A stretch of 7,206 nt of DNA, from NCBI GenBank assembly GCA_029287875.1, contig JARFQH010000334.1:1-7206 (forward strand), in the 5' to 3' direction. Of the stretch, positions 1 to 6,690 are shown one piece after another (position 1 is the first letter of the stretch; each line of letters starts with the position of its first letter). The stretch comes from Desulfobacteraceae bacterium. Its GTDB lineage: Bacteria > Desulfobacterota > Desulfobacteria > Desulfobacterales > SG8-13. The translations under genes were made by a program, and so were the position numbers. The notes beneath the pieces were generated by a model. The model worked only from the letters and a program-made list of their open reading frames with translations. It was not told where the DNA came from and ran no database searches.

Positions 1-177
1 CCACAGGATCATGGAGAAGATCTGGTCCTTTTCGACAGCCAGACGGATCACGGCCCCCTCGCCGACCAGGTGCCGCTGTCCGACGAATTCGGAGAGGTTC
101 CGCGGCCGCATGCGCTCGGCCAAGGGGCGCGAAGAATCCAGGGCTATGCGGGATTGATACTCGAATAAATCGGTCAT
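1..177 (-). CDS. rarA: Replication-associated recombination protein A (RarA/MgsA), N-terminal part only
   Basis: RarA is a cytoplasmic AAA+ ATPase related to clamp loaders that acts at stalled or damaged replication forks. Only its first 59 codons are present; the frame is open to the window edge. After the ATG at 177 the peptide carries the family signature: PLAERMRPRNLSEFVGQ at about residues 18-34, then HLVGEG, ending in SMILW at 55-59. In this family SMILW directly precedes the Walker A loop (GPPGTGKT), which must lie just outside the window. No good Shine-Dalgarno is visible before the ATG (only a weak GAG), so the start rests on homology and on the stop of der 42 bp upstream. The gap between them holds only a GC-free A/T hairpin, not a terminator, so cotranscription with der is plausible. 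Identity is well supported by the motifs; ATPase function cannot be checked here. Confidence 0.9.
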   Translation of the reverse strand, partial: MTDLFEYQSRIALDSSRPLAERMRPRNLSEFVGQRHLVGEGAVIRLAVEKDQIFSMILW

Positions 178-219
178 GGTATGAAACTCGATACTAAACT
201 AAAAAACTAACTTTTTAAT

Positions 220-1563
220 TTATTTAGGCCTTTGCCCCGGAAACCGTCGTCTTTCACGCTTTCGGAAAAAAAGGCGCACGGGCGTTTTATCGAGGCCGGT
301 CTCGTGGCGCACACGGTTAACCAGATAGCGCTGGTAGGAGAAATGGACGGCTTCCGGGTAGTTCACAAAACACACGATCGTGGGCGGCTTGGTCGCTATC
401 TGTGTGGCGTAGAAAAATTTGATGCGCCGACCGCGGTGCAGGGCCGGCGTGTTCTGCTCGATGGCCGTCTCGAAGACTTTGTTCAAGCGACCGGTCCCGA
501 CGCGCGTGCTGTATTGGCGGTAGACCTCGTCCGCAAGTTTGAAAATTTTTGGCACGCGCTGCCCGGTCAACGCCGAAACGGAGAGCACCGGCGCGAAGCC
601 GAGAAATTTGGCCTGCTCCTTTAGTCTTTGGCTGAAACGCCGCAACGTGTCGCGGTCCTTTTCCACCAAATCCCATTTGTTCAGAAGGAAGACGCAGCCG
701 CAGCCGCGCTCATGGGCATAACCGGCGATGGTGATGTCCTGTTCCGTGATCCCTTCCGATGCGTCGATGATAACCAGGGCCACATCGCAGCGGCCCAGGC
801 TGCGGAGGGACTTTATGATCGAGAATTTCTCGAGTTTGCGTGACACCTTGCCCTTGCGCCGTATACCGGCCGTATCGATGAGCAGATAGGACTTTTGGTT
901 GACCCGGTGCAGGGTGTCGATGGCGTCCCGGGTGGTGCCGGGCACATCGCTGACCAGCAGGCGCTCCTTGCCCAGGATACAGTTGATGAGGGATGACTTG
1001 CCGACATTCGGCCGACCTACGACCGCCAGACGAACGACCTCGCTGTCGGCCGGCGCGTCCGACAGCGTCTGGAAGTTCGCCAGCACACGCACCAGGTCGT
1101 CGAGCAGATCGGTCAGGCCGTAGCGGTGTTCGGCCGAGAGCGGATAAAGCATTTCGATGCCGAGGCCGTAAAAATCCGACATCTGAATCTCGTTCTCCGG
1201 CCCATCGATTTTATTGACGGCGTAAAATACGGGTTTGGAGATCGGCCGCAGCAGGTCGACGATTTCCCGATCGTAAGGAGACAGCCCCTGCCGTCCATCC
1301 ATCATGAAGATGATGACCTCGGCATCGTCGATGGCCAGGTGCACCTGAGTGGCGATTTGTGACGCCAGTTCGTCTGCACCGGCAAAGCCGCCGGTGTCGA
1401 CCAGGATGAACTCGGTATCGTCCCACTGCGCTTCACCGAAGTGCCGGTCACGGGTCAGACCCGGGGAATCCGACACCAGGGCGTCCCGGGTGTGCGTTAC
1501 GCGGTTAAAAAAGGTGGATTTCCCCACGTTGGGACGTCCCACAATGGCGACAATCGGTTTCAT
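220..1563 (-). CDS. der: Ribosome assembly GTPase Der (EngA)
   Basis: Der is an essential cytoplasmic GTPase with two tandem G domains and a C-terminal KH-like domain; it acts in late maturation of the 50S ribosomal subunit. The 447 residues match the usual family length of about 440-490. Domain 1 has G1 GRPNVGKST (9-17), G3 DTGG (56-59) and G4 NKID (117-120). Domain 2 has G1 GRPNVGKSS (183-191), G2 region VPGTTRD (207-213), G3 DTAG (230-233) and G4 NKWD (295-298). The KH-like domain spans about 355-440 and ends in the usual basic tail (RKRERRR). All nucleotide-binding motifs are intact. The start is fixed by the canonical MKPIVAIVGRPNVGKS opening. An AGGAA lies almost against the ATG, with a GGAG 14 bases before it, so the ribosome site is not ideal. 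rarA follows 42 bp downstream. Upstream is a gap with an 80-bp palindrome. Confidence 0.98.
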   Translation of the reverse strand: MKPIVAIVGRPNVGKSTFFNRVTHTRDALVSDSPGLTRDRHFGEAQWDDTEFILVDTGGFAGADELASQIATQVHLAIDDAEVIIFMMDGRQGLSPYDREIVDLLRPISKPVFYAVNKIDGPENEIQMSDFYGLGIEMLYPLSAEHRYGLTDLLDDLVRVLANFQTLSDAPADSEVVRLAVVGRPNVGKSSLINCILGKERLLVSDVPGTTRDAIDTLHRVNQKSYLLIDTAGIRRKGKVSRKLEKFSIIKSLRSLGRCDVALVIIDASEGITEQDITIAGYAHERGCGCVFLLNKWDLVEKDRDTLRRFSQRLKEQAKFLGFAPVLSVSALTGQRVPKIFKLADEVYRQYSTRVGTGRLNKVFETAIEQNTPALHRGRRIKFFYATQIATKPPTIVCFVNYPEAVHFSYQRYLVNRVRHETGLDKTPVRLFFRKRERRRFPGQRPK

Positions 1564-1609
1564 TTCCTAAAGGCCGACTCCGATCCGATATTGGTCTATA
1601 GGCTTCCAT

Positions 1610-1689
1610 ATAAAGATTTTGGACTGCGTTATCGCTCGTCGACGTATGACTTATACGACTTCCTCACTCTGCCTATCCAAAATCATTAT
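1610..1689. repeat. 80-bp imperfect palindromic element
   Basis: The ends are inverted copies of each other: 1610-1623 against 1676-1689 match at 13 of 14 positions, with a perfect 9-bp core (GATTTTGGA / TCCAAAATC). The centre holds a smaller hairpin, CGTAT-GACTT-ATACG, at 1643-1657, so the element is nested around roughly one centre. It lies in the leader of der. It is too small to code for a transposase. It could be a non-autonomous mobile or REP-like element, or a large RNA hairpin in the der leader; with one copy in view, its mobility cannot be judged. Confidence 0.6.
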
Positions 1690-1822
1690 CTTAATAATCA
1701 TCGGCAATACCTCAGTTTTGCTGGGGAGACTCCCAAAGTTTGACAGTTCCAGAAACGAACGAATACCTGAGACGATGATTAATTAAATAACCGACACCTG
1801 AAACCTCAAATTGCTTTCATCC

Positions 1823-1857
1823 CTCAACCCTGAACGTTGAACCTTGAACCGGGAACC
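1823..1857. repeat. Five tandem 7-bp repeats (consensus TTGAACC)
   Basis: Five consecutive heptamers are visible: CTCAACC, CTGAACG, TTGAACC, TTGAACC, GGGAACC. The two central units are identical and all five keep the AAC core. A looser CTGAAACC lies at 1798-1805. The array is in the gap downstream of aapP. From memory, TTGAACC-type heptamer runs occur between genes in several deltaproteobacterial genomes; that is recollection, not a search result. No function is assigned. Confidence 0.75.
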
Positions 1858-1947
1858 TTATGTGCGTTCAATTTCGTCACTCAAGGCAGTCGAGACACTT
1901 CAAAGACGACACGACAATAGGGGTTTAACTCTGTCGAACCTCCACGG

Positions 1948-2724
1948 TCACTGCAGAATCTGGCTGAGAAAGAGTTTGGTGCGATCGTGCTGCGGGTTGT
2001 CGAAAAACTCATCCGGCGTGTTGGCTTCCACGATCTGGCCGTAGTCCATGAAAAGGACCCGGTGCGCAACGCTCTTTGCAAAACCCATTTCATGCGTCAC
2101 CACGAGCATCGTCATGCCTTCCCGGGCCAGATCGATCATGACATCCAGAACCTCCTTGATCATTTCCGGGTCGAGGGCGGAAGTAGGCTCGTCGAACAGC
2201 ATCACTTTGGGTGCCATGCACAGGCTGCGGGCGATGGCCACACGCTGCTGTTGTCCACCGGAAAGCTGACCGGGATATTTCTTGGCCTGTTCGGCAATTT
2301 GAACCTTTTCGAGGTAGTGCATCGCCGCATCCTCGGCTTCTTTGCGGGGGACTTTGCGCACCCACATCGGACCGAGCGTCAAGTTGTCGAGAATCGTCAG
2401 GTGCGGAAACAGGTTGAAGTGTTGAAAGACCATCCCGACTTCGGCGCGTATCTTCTCGATGTTTTTGACGTTATTGGTCAGCTCGATTCCATCGACGATT
2501 ATCCGGCCCTTTTGGTGCTCCTCGAGACGATTGATACACCGGATCAGTGTTGATTTGCCCGAACCCGAGGGGCCGCAGATGACGATGCGCTCTTTTCGGG
2601 CGACTTTCAGGGTGATGTTCTGCAGAACGTGGAACTCGCCGAACCACTTGTGCATGTCGATGATTTCGATAATGGCGTCATCGGCGGTTGCCGGCTCGGT
2701 TTGGTTGGGGGATGTTTGATTCAT
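1948..2724 (-). CDS. aapP: General L-amino acid ABC transporter, ATP-binding subunit
   Basis: This is the ATPase of the importer encoded just upstream; it binds the inner face of the AapQ-AapM permease as a dimer and powers uptake. The 258 residues carry every ABC motif intact: Walker A GPSGSGKST (51-59), Q-loop VFQHFNLFPH (Q101), signature LSGGQQQR (154-161), Walker B VMLFDEP (174-180, catalytic E179), D-loop SALD (182-185) and H-loop VVTHEMG (H211). RCINRLEEHQKG and the C-terminal FFDNPQHDRTKLFLSQIL are typical of polar amino acid ATPases of the AapP/BztD/GlnQ group. The start at 2724 has AGGAAAAG about 11 bases upstream, rather far; a start at Met24 would still leave the ABC core whole, but the first is preferred. 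It is last in the operon, 46 bp after aapM. Assignment as AapP rather than GlnQ rests mainly on the neighbouring AapJ/Q/M genes. Confidence 0.93.
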   Translation of the reverse strand: MNQTSPNQTEPATADDAIIEIIDMHKWFGEFHVLQNITLKVARKERIVICGPSGSGKSTLIRCINRLEEHQKGRIIVDGIELTNNVKNIEKIRAEVGMVFQHFNLFPHLTILDNLTLGPMWVRKVPRKEAEDAAMHYLEKVQIAEQAKKYPGQLSGGQQQRVAIARSLCMAPKVMLFDEPTSALDPEMIKEVLDVMIDLAREGMTMLVVTHEMGFAKSVAHRVLFMDYGQIVEANTPDEFFDNPQHDRTKLFLSQILQ

Positions 2725-2770
2725 GAATCGTCTTTTCCTGTTATGATATCGGTAGTATACGGATAGTTTT

Positions 2771-3868
2771 TCAACGCCCTGTATCCAACTGATGCTCCAG
2801 TTTGCGGCTGAAATTGGACATGTAAAAACAACAGATAAAATAGATCAAGGCGAGGAAAATGTACGCTTCGGGGGAGTATCCCATCCAGCGCGGGTCACCC
2901 AAAACAGACTGGGTCGTTTTCAGCAGGTCGTACAGGGCGATGATCACCACCAGCGAGGTGTCTTTGAAGGCCGAGATCAAGATACTGACCGACGGCGGTA
3001 TGACAATCTTGAGCGCCTGGGGTAAAATGATCAGGCGCATGGTTTGGTAGTAGTTCAACCCCAGAGATTCCGCGGCCTCGTATTGGCCCCGGGACATGCC
3101 CTGCAATCCGCCGCGCACCACTTCAGCGATATAAGCGGCGGTAAACAAGATGATGGCTACCTGGGCCCGCAGGATCTTGTTGACCGTAACGCCTTCCGGC
3201 AAAAACAGAGGAAAAACCACCGAAGACATGAAAAGCAGGCTGATCAAGGGGACCCCCCGAATCAGCTCGATATAGACGACGCACAGACTTTTAACGGCCG
3301 GCATGCGGGACTGCCGGCCCAGCGCGAGCACGATGCCAAGCGGATACGCGGCCGTCAGACCGAAGACCGACAGAAGAAGCGTCAACGGCAGGCCGCCCCA
3401 TTTGGTGCTCTCCACCGGCGTCAGGCCGAAAATACCGCCCCGCATGAGCACGCCCATGCCGACAAGGCCGGCAAGCCAGATATAGATCAAGCGCTTCTTC
3501 CAGTTGCAACGATACTGGCTGTAAACCAGAAGACCCACCAGCACGACGACGGCGATGGCCGGTCGCCATTGTTCGCTGTAAGTATAAAAACCAAACATGA
3601 TGAAGCGGATATTGGCCGGTATGATAGACCAGCAGGCGCCGTCGACCGCCTGGCACTCTTCGCCGGTCGAGGTCCACAAGCTGTCGATAAAGGCCCAACG
3701 GATAAACGGCGGAACGACTTGCCAGAGGACATACAGGGTCACCAGCGTCAGCAAAGAATTGTACCAGGTGCTGAAGAGATTGGCCCGCAGCCAGCCCACG
3801 ACGCCGATACGCATCCGCGGCGGTTTGACCGCTTCGACCGATGATGTCTGCGAGCGCTCGTTATTCAT
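2771..3868 (-). CDS. aapM: General L-amino acid ABC transporter, permease subunit AapM/BztC-type
   Basis: This inner-membrane protein is one half of the channel of the amino acid importer, pairing with AapQ. The 365 residues show several hydrophobic segments (about 37-55, 104-117, 127-142, 160-183, 235-250, 303-315 and 335-350). The cytoplasmic EAA loop that docks on the ATPase is at 264-284, with the EAA-G-LP pattern of EAAESLGLN...IILPQAL. GWLRANLFSTWYNSLLTL near residues 25-42 and the stretch around ACW (78-80) are typical of AapM/BztC. These large AapM proteins carry an N-terminal extension missing from short HisM/GlnP-type permeases. It starts 7 bp after the aapQ stop, so translation is probably coupled; GGAG lies 13 bases before the ATG, overlapping the end of aapQ. 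No key motif is missing. Confidence 0.93.
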   Translation of the reverse strand: MNNERSQTSSVEAVKPPRMRIGVVGWLRANLFSTWYNSLLTLVTLYVLWQVVPPFIRWAFIDSLWTSTGEECQAVDGACWSIIPANIRFIMFGFYTYSEQWRPAIAVVVLVGLLVYSQYRCNWKKRLIYIWLAGLVGMGVLMRGGIFGLTPVESTKWGGLPLTLLLSVFGLTAAYPLGIVLALGRQSRMPAVKSLCVVYIELIRGVPLISLLFMSSVVFPLFLPEGVTVNKILRAQVAIILFTAAYIAEVVRGGLQGMSRGQYEAAESLGLNYYQTMRLIILPQALKIVIPPSVSILISAFKDTSLVVIIALYDLLKTTQSVLGDPRWMGYSPEAYIFLALIYFICCFYMSNFSRKLEHQLDTGR

Positions 3869-3875
3869 TGGCCGC

Positions 3876-5072
3876 TTATCGCTCCACCAGTTTCATTTTC
3901 TTGTTGTACCAGTTCATGAAGGCCGAGGTCGTCAGGCTGAAAATGAGATAAATCGTCATGATGAGCGCCACGCCCTCGATCGCCTGGCCCGTCTGGTTGA
4001 TGGTGGTCCCTGCAACCGAAACGAACTCGGGGTAGCCGATCGCCACTGCCAGAGAGCTGTTTTTCGTCAAGTTGAGCATCTGGCTGGTCAACGGCGGGAT
4101 AATGACCCGCAGGGCCTGGGGCAGGATGACCAGGTTAAGGATCTGTCCCGGCTTCAGCCCGATGGAAGCGGCGGCCTCTGTCTGGCCTTTACTGACCGAC
4201 TGAATGCCGGCGCGAACGACCTCGGCCACGAAGGCCGCCGTGTAGAGCACGAGTCCCAGCAGAACGGCGGTGAATTCAGGACTGACAGTGATGCCGCCCT
4301 GAAAGTTGAATCCTCTCAAGACCGGCATGTCCATCGCGGTCGGCGCTCCGGCAGCCCACCACGTTAACACCGGCAGACCGATCAGAATCCCGACGGCCGC
4401 TCTAAAAACCGGGAATATCCGGCCGGTTTCATCCTGGCGTTTACGGGCCCAGCGCCGCATCAGGTATACCGCGAGACAACCGATCAGAAATGCCACAGCG
4501 CTGTATTTGTAAGCCGGATGGGCCGCGGGAATGGCGAAGATCAGGCCCCGGTTGCATAAAAACACGCCCTTAAAAAGATTGATGGCCTGACGCGGCTGCG
4601 GCAGAATTTCGTAGAAAAATGCGTACCAGAAGAAGAGCTGCAGCAGGATCGGGATGTCCTGAAAGAACTCGATGTAAATCGCGGCCATCTTGGACAACAG
4701 CCAGTTGGTGGAGAGCCGGGCGATACCGATGAACGTCCCCAGAATGATGGTGAGCGTTATTCCGATGAAGGAGACCAGCAAGGTATTGAGCGCACCGACG
4801 AGAAGGGCTTTGAAATAGGTGTCGGCCGCGGAGTAGGAAATGAGAGATTCCCCGATTTCAAACGACGACTGTTTTTCCAGACAACCAAACCCGGTGGCAA
4901 TGGCCTGTCTTTCAAGGTTGGCCAGCGTGTTGGTCATCAGGTAATACCCCAGCAGCCCGACCATTCCCAAAACACCGACCTGGAAAAAGACCGCCCGAAC
5001 CTTGGGGTCATACCAAAAGGGTGCTTTCGACGGTGTCACGGTCCCGGTATGAGATGTTTCGTCCTGCGGCAT
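3876..5072 (-). CDS. aapQ: General L-amino acid ABC transporter, permease subunit AapQ/BztB-type
   Basis: This inner-membrane protein is the partner permease of AapM. The 398 residues fit the long AapQ/BztB class: a cytoplasmic N-terminus with YDPKVRAVFFQ (21-31), a first membrane segment (about 29-46), a soluble stretch containing GFGCLEKQSSFEIGESLISY (61-80), then the permease core. That core includes ALNTLLVSFIGITLTIILG (94-112), FFQDIPILLQLFFWY (136-150), a variable region with two more hydrophobic segments (about 190-206 and 221-240), and the EAA loop EAAASIGLKPGQ...LVILPQ at 299-319. The ATG at 5072 has no clear ribosome-binding site. A small GCTT-TTT-AAGC hairpin lies just before it, and the larger intercistronic hairpin further up may affect its expression. 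The N-terminal sequence matches the family, so the start is likely right. FFQDIP replaces the more usual F-R-N-I-P at this loop. Confidence 0.93.
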   Translation of the reverse strand: MPQDETSHTGTVTPSKAPFWYDPKVRAVFFQVGVLGMVGLLGYYLMTNTLANLERQAIATGFGCLEKQSSFEIGESLISYSAADTYFKALLVGALNTLLVSFIGITLTIILGTFIGIARLSTNWLLSKMAAIYIEFFQDIPILLQLFFWYAFFYEILPQPRQAINLFKGVFLCNRGLIFAIPAAHPAYKYSAVAFLIGCLAVYLMRRWARKRQDETGRIFPVFRAAVGILIGLPVLTWWAAGAPTAMDMPVLRGFNFQGGITVSPEFTAVLLGLVLYTAAFVAEVVRAGIQSVSKGQTEAAASIGLKPGQILNLVILPQALRVIIPPLTSQMLNLTKNSSLAVAIGYPEFVSVAGTTINQTGQAIEGVALIMTIYLIFSLTTSAFMNWYNKKMKLVER

Positions 5073-5096
5073 CGGCTTAAAAAGCGGAAATGGTTA

Positions 5097-5142
5097 CGAG
5101 CCGTCGATCCACCGTTAAAAATTACAGCGGGTCGACGGCTCG
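5097..5142 (-). promoter_or_regulatory. Intercistronic hairpin between aapJ and aapQ
   Basis: Positions 5097-5107 and 5132-5142 are a perfect 11-bp inverted repeat (CGAGCCGTCGA / TCGACGGCTCG). In the minus-strand RNA the stem can continue inwards through about seven more pairs, with G-U wobbles and small bulges, leaving an A/U-rich loop. It begins 19 bases after the aapJ stop. No T-run follows directly; the nearest, CTTTTT, comes about 11 bases later. It is therefore not a classic terminator. It fits the stabilising or partly terminating hairpins found after binding-protein genes in other ABC operons, which raise binding-protein levels over permease; that role is inferred here. Confidence 0.75.
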
Positions 5143-5161
5143 GTGGGTTACCGGGATGGAC

Positions 5162-6181
5162 TTACTTAAACGGCGGGGTGTACATAATTCCGCCCTTGGT
5201 CCACAGGGCATTCAAACCGCGTTCGAGCTTCAGCGGCGTATTGACGCCCACGTTGCGTTCGAAAACCTCGGCGTAATTGCCAACCATCTTGACGATTTTG
5301 TAGGCCCATTTTTCGTCCAGCCCCAGGGCCTCGCCGTTGCCCGGGCTCACGCCCAGGAAGCGCTGAATTTGAGGGTCGCCGCTCTTCAGCATGTCGTCCA
5401 CGTTCTTGGAGGATATGCCGAGGTATTCGGCTTCGATCATGGCCATCGTAGCGAAGTTCACGATATCGAACCATTGATCGTCGCCATGCCGAACGGCCGG
5501 CGCCAGCGGTTCACGCGAAATGATTTCCGGCAGGATGACATAATCGTCGGGATTGGGCGCCACGGCACGGGTTCCGGCCAGTTGGGAGGCATCGGAGGTC
5601 AGGCTGTCACAGCGACCGGCGAAAAAGGCTTTGGCCAGTTCCGGGGTGCTTTCGATTACCACCGGCTTCATGGTCATCTTGTTGGCCCGGAAAAAATCGG
5701 CGGCATTCAGTTCGGTGGTGGTGCCGGGCAGAACACAGATCGTCGCACCGTCCAGTTCCTTGGCGCTCTTCACCCCGAGTTTCTTCGGCACCAGGAACCC
5801 CTGACCATCGTAATAGTTGACGTGTGCAAAGTTCAGGCCCAAGGAGGATTCTCTGGTGAGGGTCTGGGTCGCATTGCGTGTGAGGACATCGATTTCACCG
5901 GACTGCAGGGCCGTAAACCGGGTTTTGGCCGTCAGGGGGATAAACTTTATTTTGTCCGGAGAACCGAAAATCGCGACGGAAATTGCCCGGGCCGTATCGA
6001 CGTCCAGCCCGCCCCAAACGCCTTTTTCATCGGGCTTGGAAAATCCAAATAAACCCTCGTTGACACCGACCGAAATGAAGCCCTTGGCCTTGACATCGGC
6101 AAGTGTCCCTGCGGTTACGAGACCTGCAAATAAAAAGATTGCAACGATTGCGGCCACTGCACTAAATTTGAGTCTTTTCAT
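5162..6181 (-). CDS. aapJ: General L-amino acid ABC transporter, periplasmic substrate-binding protein
   Basis: AapJ binds polar or general L-amino acids in the periplasm and hands them to the permease. The 339 residues match the family's usual length (about 340). A Sec signal peptide is clear: basic start (MKRLK), hydrophobic core at about 7-22 and a likely signal peptidase I site after VTA at 22-24; there is no lipobox. Mature-domain hallmarks of the SBP3/PAAT family follow: GVNEGLFGFS (39-48), LTAKTRFTALQSGEIDVL (83-100), SLGLNFAHVNYYDGQGFLVP (113-132), LPGTTTE (151-157) and GDDQWFDIVNFATMAMIEAE (233-252). The ATG at 6181 has an excellent GGAGG 7 bases upstream, by far the best ribosome site in the operon, consistent with high expression of a binding protein. 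It is the first gene, preceded by a long control region. Exact substrate range cannot be read from sequence. Confidence 0.95.
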   Translation of the reverse strand: MKRLKFSAVAAIVAIFLFAGLVTAGTLADVKAKGFISVGVNEGLFGFSKPDEKGVWGGLDVDTARAISVAIFGSPDKIKFIPLTAKTRFTALQSGEIDVLTRNATQTLTRESSLGLNFAHVNYYDGQGFLVPKKLGVKSAKELDGATICVLPGTTTELNAADFFRANKMTMKPVVIESTPELAKAFFAGRCDSLTSDASQLAGTRAVAPNPDDYVILPEIISREPLAPAVRHGDDQWFDIVNFATMAMIEAEYLGISSKNVDDMLKSGDPQIQRFLGVSPGNGEALGLDEKWAYKIVKMVGNYAEVFERNVGVNTPLKLERGLNALWTKGGIMYTPPFK

Positions 6182-6221
6182 CTTCTTCCCTCCATTTTAG
6201 ATTGTGTCGGACCGTTTGTCT

Positions 6222-6248
6222 TCGACAATCGCAAAAGGCGATCATCGA
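6222..6248 (-). promoter_or_regulatory. Leader hairpin upstream of aapJ
   Basis: In minus-strand RNA, an 11-bp stem forms between 6238-6248 and 6222-6232 around a CUUUU loop: nine Watson-Crick pairs plus two adjacent G-U pairs. Read from the plus strand, those two positions become C-A mismatches, so the structure favours RNA made toward aapJ. It lies about 40 bases before the aapJ start. The 3' arm can also form a competing TTGTC-GAA-GACAA hairpin (minus strand, about 6215-6227). A regulatory or stabilising role is inferred. Confidence 0.5.
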
Positions 6249-6288
6249 TGCCCAGACATCCCGATAACCGGGAACGTCAACCAGAGTA

Positions 6289-6311
6289 TTTATAACCCAC
6301 TGGTATTACCA
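6289..6311 (-). promoter_or_regulatory. TATAAA -10-like box beside palindrome TGGTATTACCA
   Basis: The minus strand reads TATAAA at 6294-6289. Directly upstream is an 11-bp perfect palindrome, TGGTA-T-TACCA (6301-6311), where the spacer of a promoter would be, a common position for a repressor operator. No good -35 is seen at the right distance, so it is offered as an alternative aapJ promoter/operator only. Confidence 0.3.
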
Positions 6312-6328
6312 AGACAGAAAAACATATG

Positions 6329-6360
6329 ATTATCTATACGAATCCATCAAAACAGGTCAA
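6329..6360 (-). promoter_or_regulatory. Candidate sigma70 promoter for aapJ
   Basis: On the minus strand a -35-like TTGACC (6360-6355, five of six to consensus) is followed after 16 bases by TATAGA (6338-6333). An alternative -10, GATAAT (6334-6329), is a better hexamer but sits 20 bases away. Either would give an aapJ leader of about 140-150 bases containing the leader hairpin. No start-site data exist, so this is a candidate only. Confidence 0.4.
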
Positions 6361-6501
6361 CAACAAAATGGTTTCGGAATCGGATTGAAAACTCTTGATT
6401 TACATTGCGATACTTATCTTTACGCGTGGATACGAAAAATAAAACATCGATATCTTCAGTCCAGTGGTTCTCGGTAAACCTTTAAATGGAGCCGGGTGAG
6501 T

Positions 6502-6539
6502 GGGTTTTAAGGTGATCAACTGTTGAGCGCTTTAAACCC
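6502..6539. repeat. Nested inverted repeat in the divergent region
   Basis: GGGTTTTAAG (6502-6511) and CTTTAAACCC (6530-6539) are inverted copies at 9 of 10 positions. Between them sits a second, perfect 11-bp palindrome, TCAAC-T-GTTGA (6516-6526). The nested symmetry resembles a binding site for a dimeric regulator, but no regulator gene is in the window and no known motif is recognised. Confidence 0.5.
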
Positions 6540-6605
6540 CGGTTACACTGCGTAATCTATGGAATTTTATTTTCATCGAGAATTTCTGTCTTCGCGCCGA
6601 ATGGG

Positions 6606-6632
6606 TTGACAAAACGAATAGGTTGATGTAAA
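6606..6632 (+). promoter_or_regulatory. Candidate promoter for the [DE]RR protein gene
   Basis: A perfect -35 hexamer TTGACA (6606-6611) is followed by TGTAAA (6627-6632) after 15 bases, a short spacer; TAAACG at the ideal 17 bases is a poorer -10. It would give a leader of about 50 bases before the ATG at 6691. Confidence 0.35.
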
Positions 6633-6690
6633 CGGGCGCAAAACACCATCTTGAGCATGCAGATAAGCGACTCTCACGTTTGGAAGAGGA

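Larger units (their letters stand above)
1564..1947. other. Gene-free gap between aapP and der with repeats
   Basis: These 384 bp separate the end of the aap operon from der, both read leftwards. No reading frame here resembles a protein. The gap must hold the der promoter and the end of the aap transcript, but no GC-rich stem followed by a T-run is visible after aapP, and no minus-strand promoter matches well. The best -10-like hexamer, TATAAG, lies inside the palindrome with a poor, wrongly spaced -35. The gap carries an 80-bp imperfect palindrome (1610-1689), a small GGGAG-A-CTCCC palindrome (1724-1734) and five tandem 7-mers (1823-1857). Confidence 0.7.
6182..6690. other. Divergent intergenic control region
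   Basis: These 509 bp contain no convincing gene; short frames lack ribosome sites or protein character. The stretch is clearly more AT-rich than the flanking genes, most of all between about 6285 and 6450. It lies between two divergently read genes, aapJ and the [DE]RR protein gene, so it should hold promoters for both. Within it are a leader hairpin, two palindromes and candidate promoters, listed separately. The stretch 6361-6480 shows nothing I can name. Confidence 0.75.

Noticed and set aside
202..216. A/T hairpin between der and rarA as a terminator
   Set aside because: Its five pairs are all A-T with no GC stem, too weak to stop transcription; rarA follows directly.
1685..1698. ATTAT-CTTA-ATAAT inverted repeat
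   Set aside because: It is five A/T pairs only, in AT-rich sequence, and partly belongs to the larger palindrome end.
1740..1768. Plus-strand TTGACA followed by AATACC as a promoter
   Set aside because: The -10 is poor and no plus-strand gene lies downstream, so it is probably chance.
3044..3844. Plus-strand open frame (266 codons) opposite aapM
   Set aside because: It is very rich in Q, D, H and R, the usual look of an antisense shadow of a membrane protein gene, and has no domain.
3597..4367. Plus-strand open frame spanning the aapM-aapQ junction
   Set aside because: It is antisense to two intact permease genes and shows no protein family character.
5090..6052. Long plus-strand open frame (320 codons) opposite aapJ
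   Set aside because: It lies wholly antisense to a clear binding protein gene apart from its first bases, has low-complexity composition with no recognised motif, and is explained by codon bias of aapJ.
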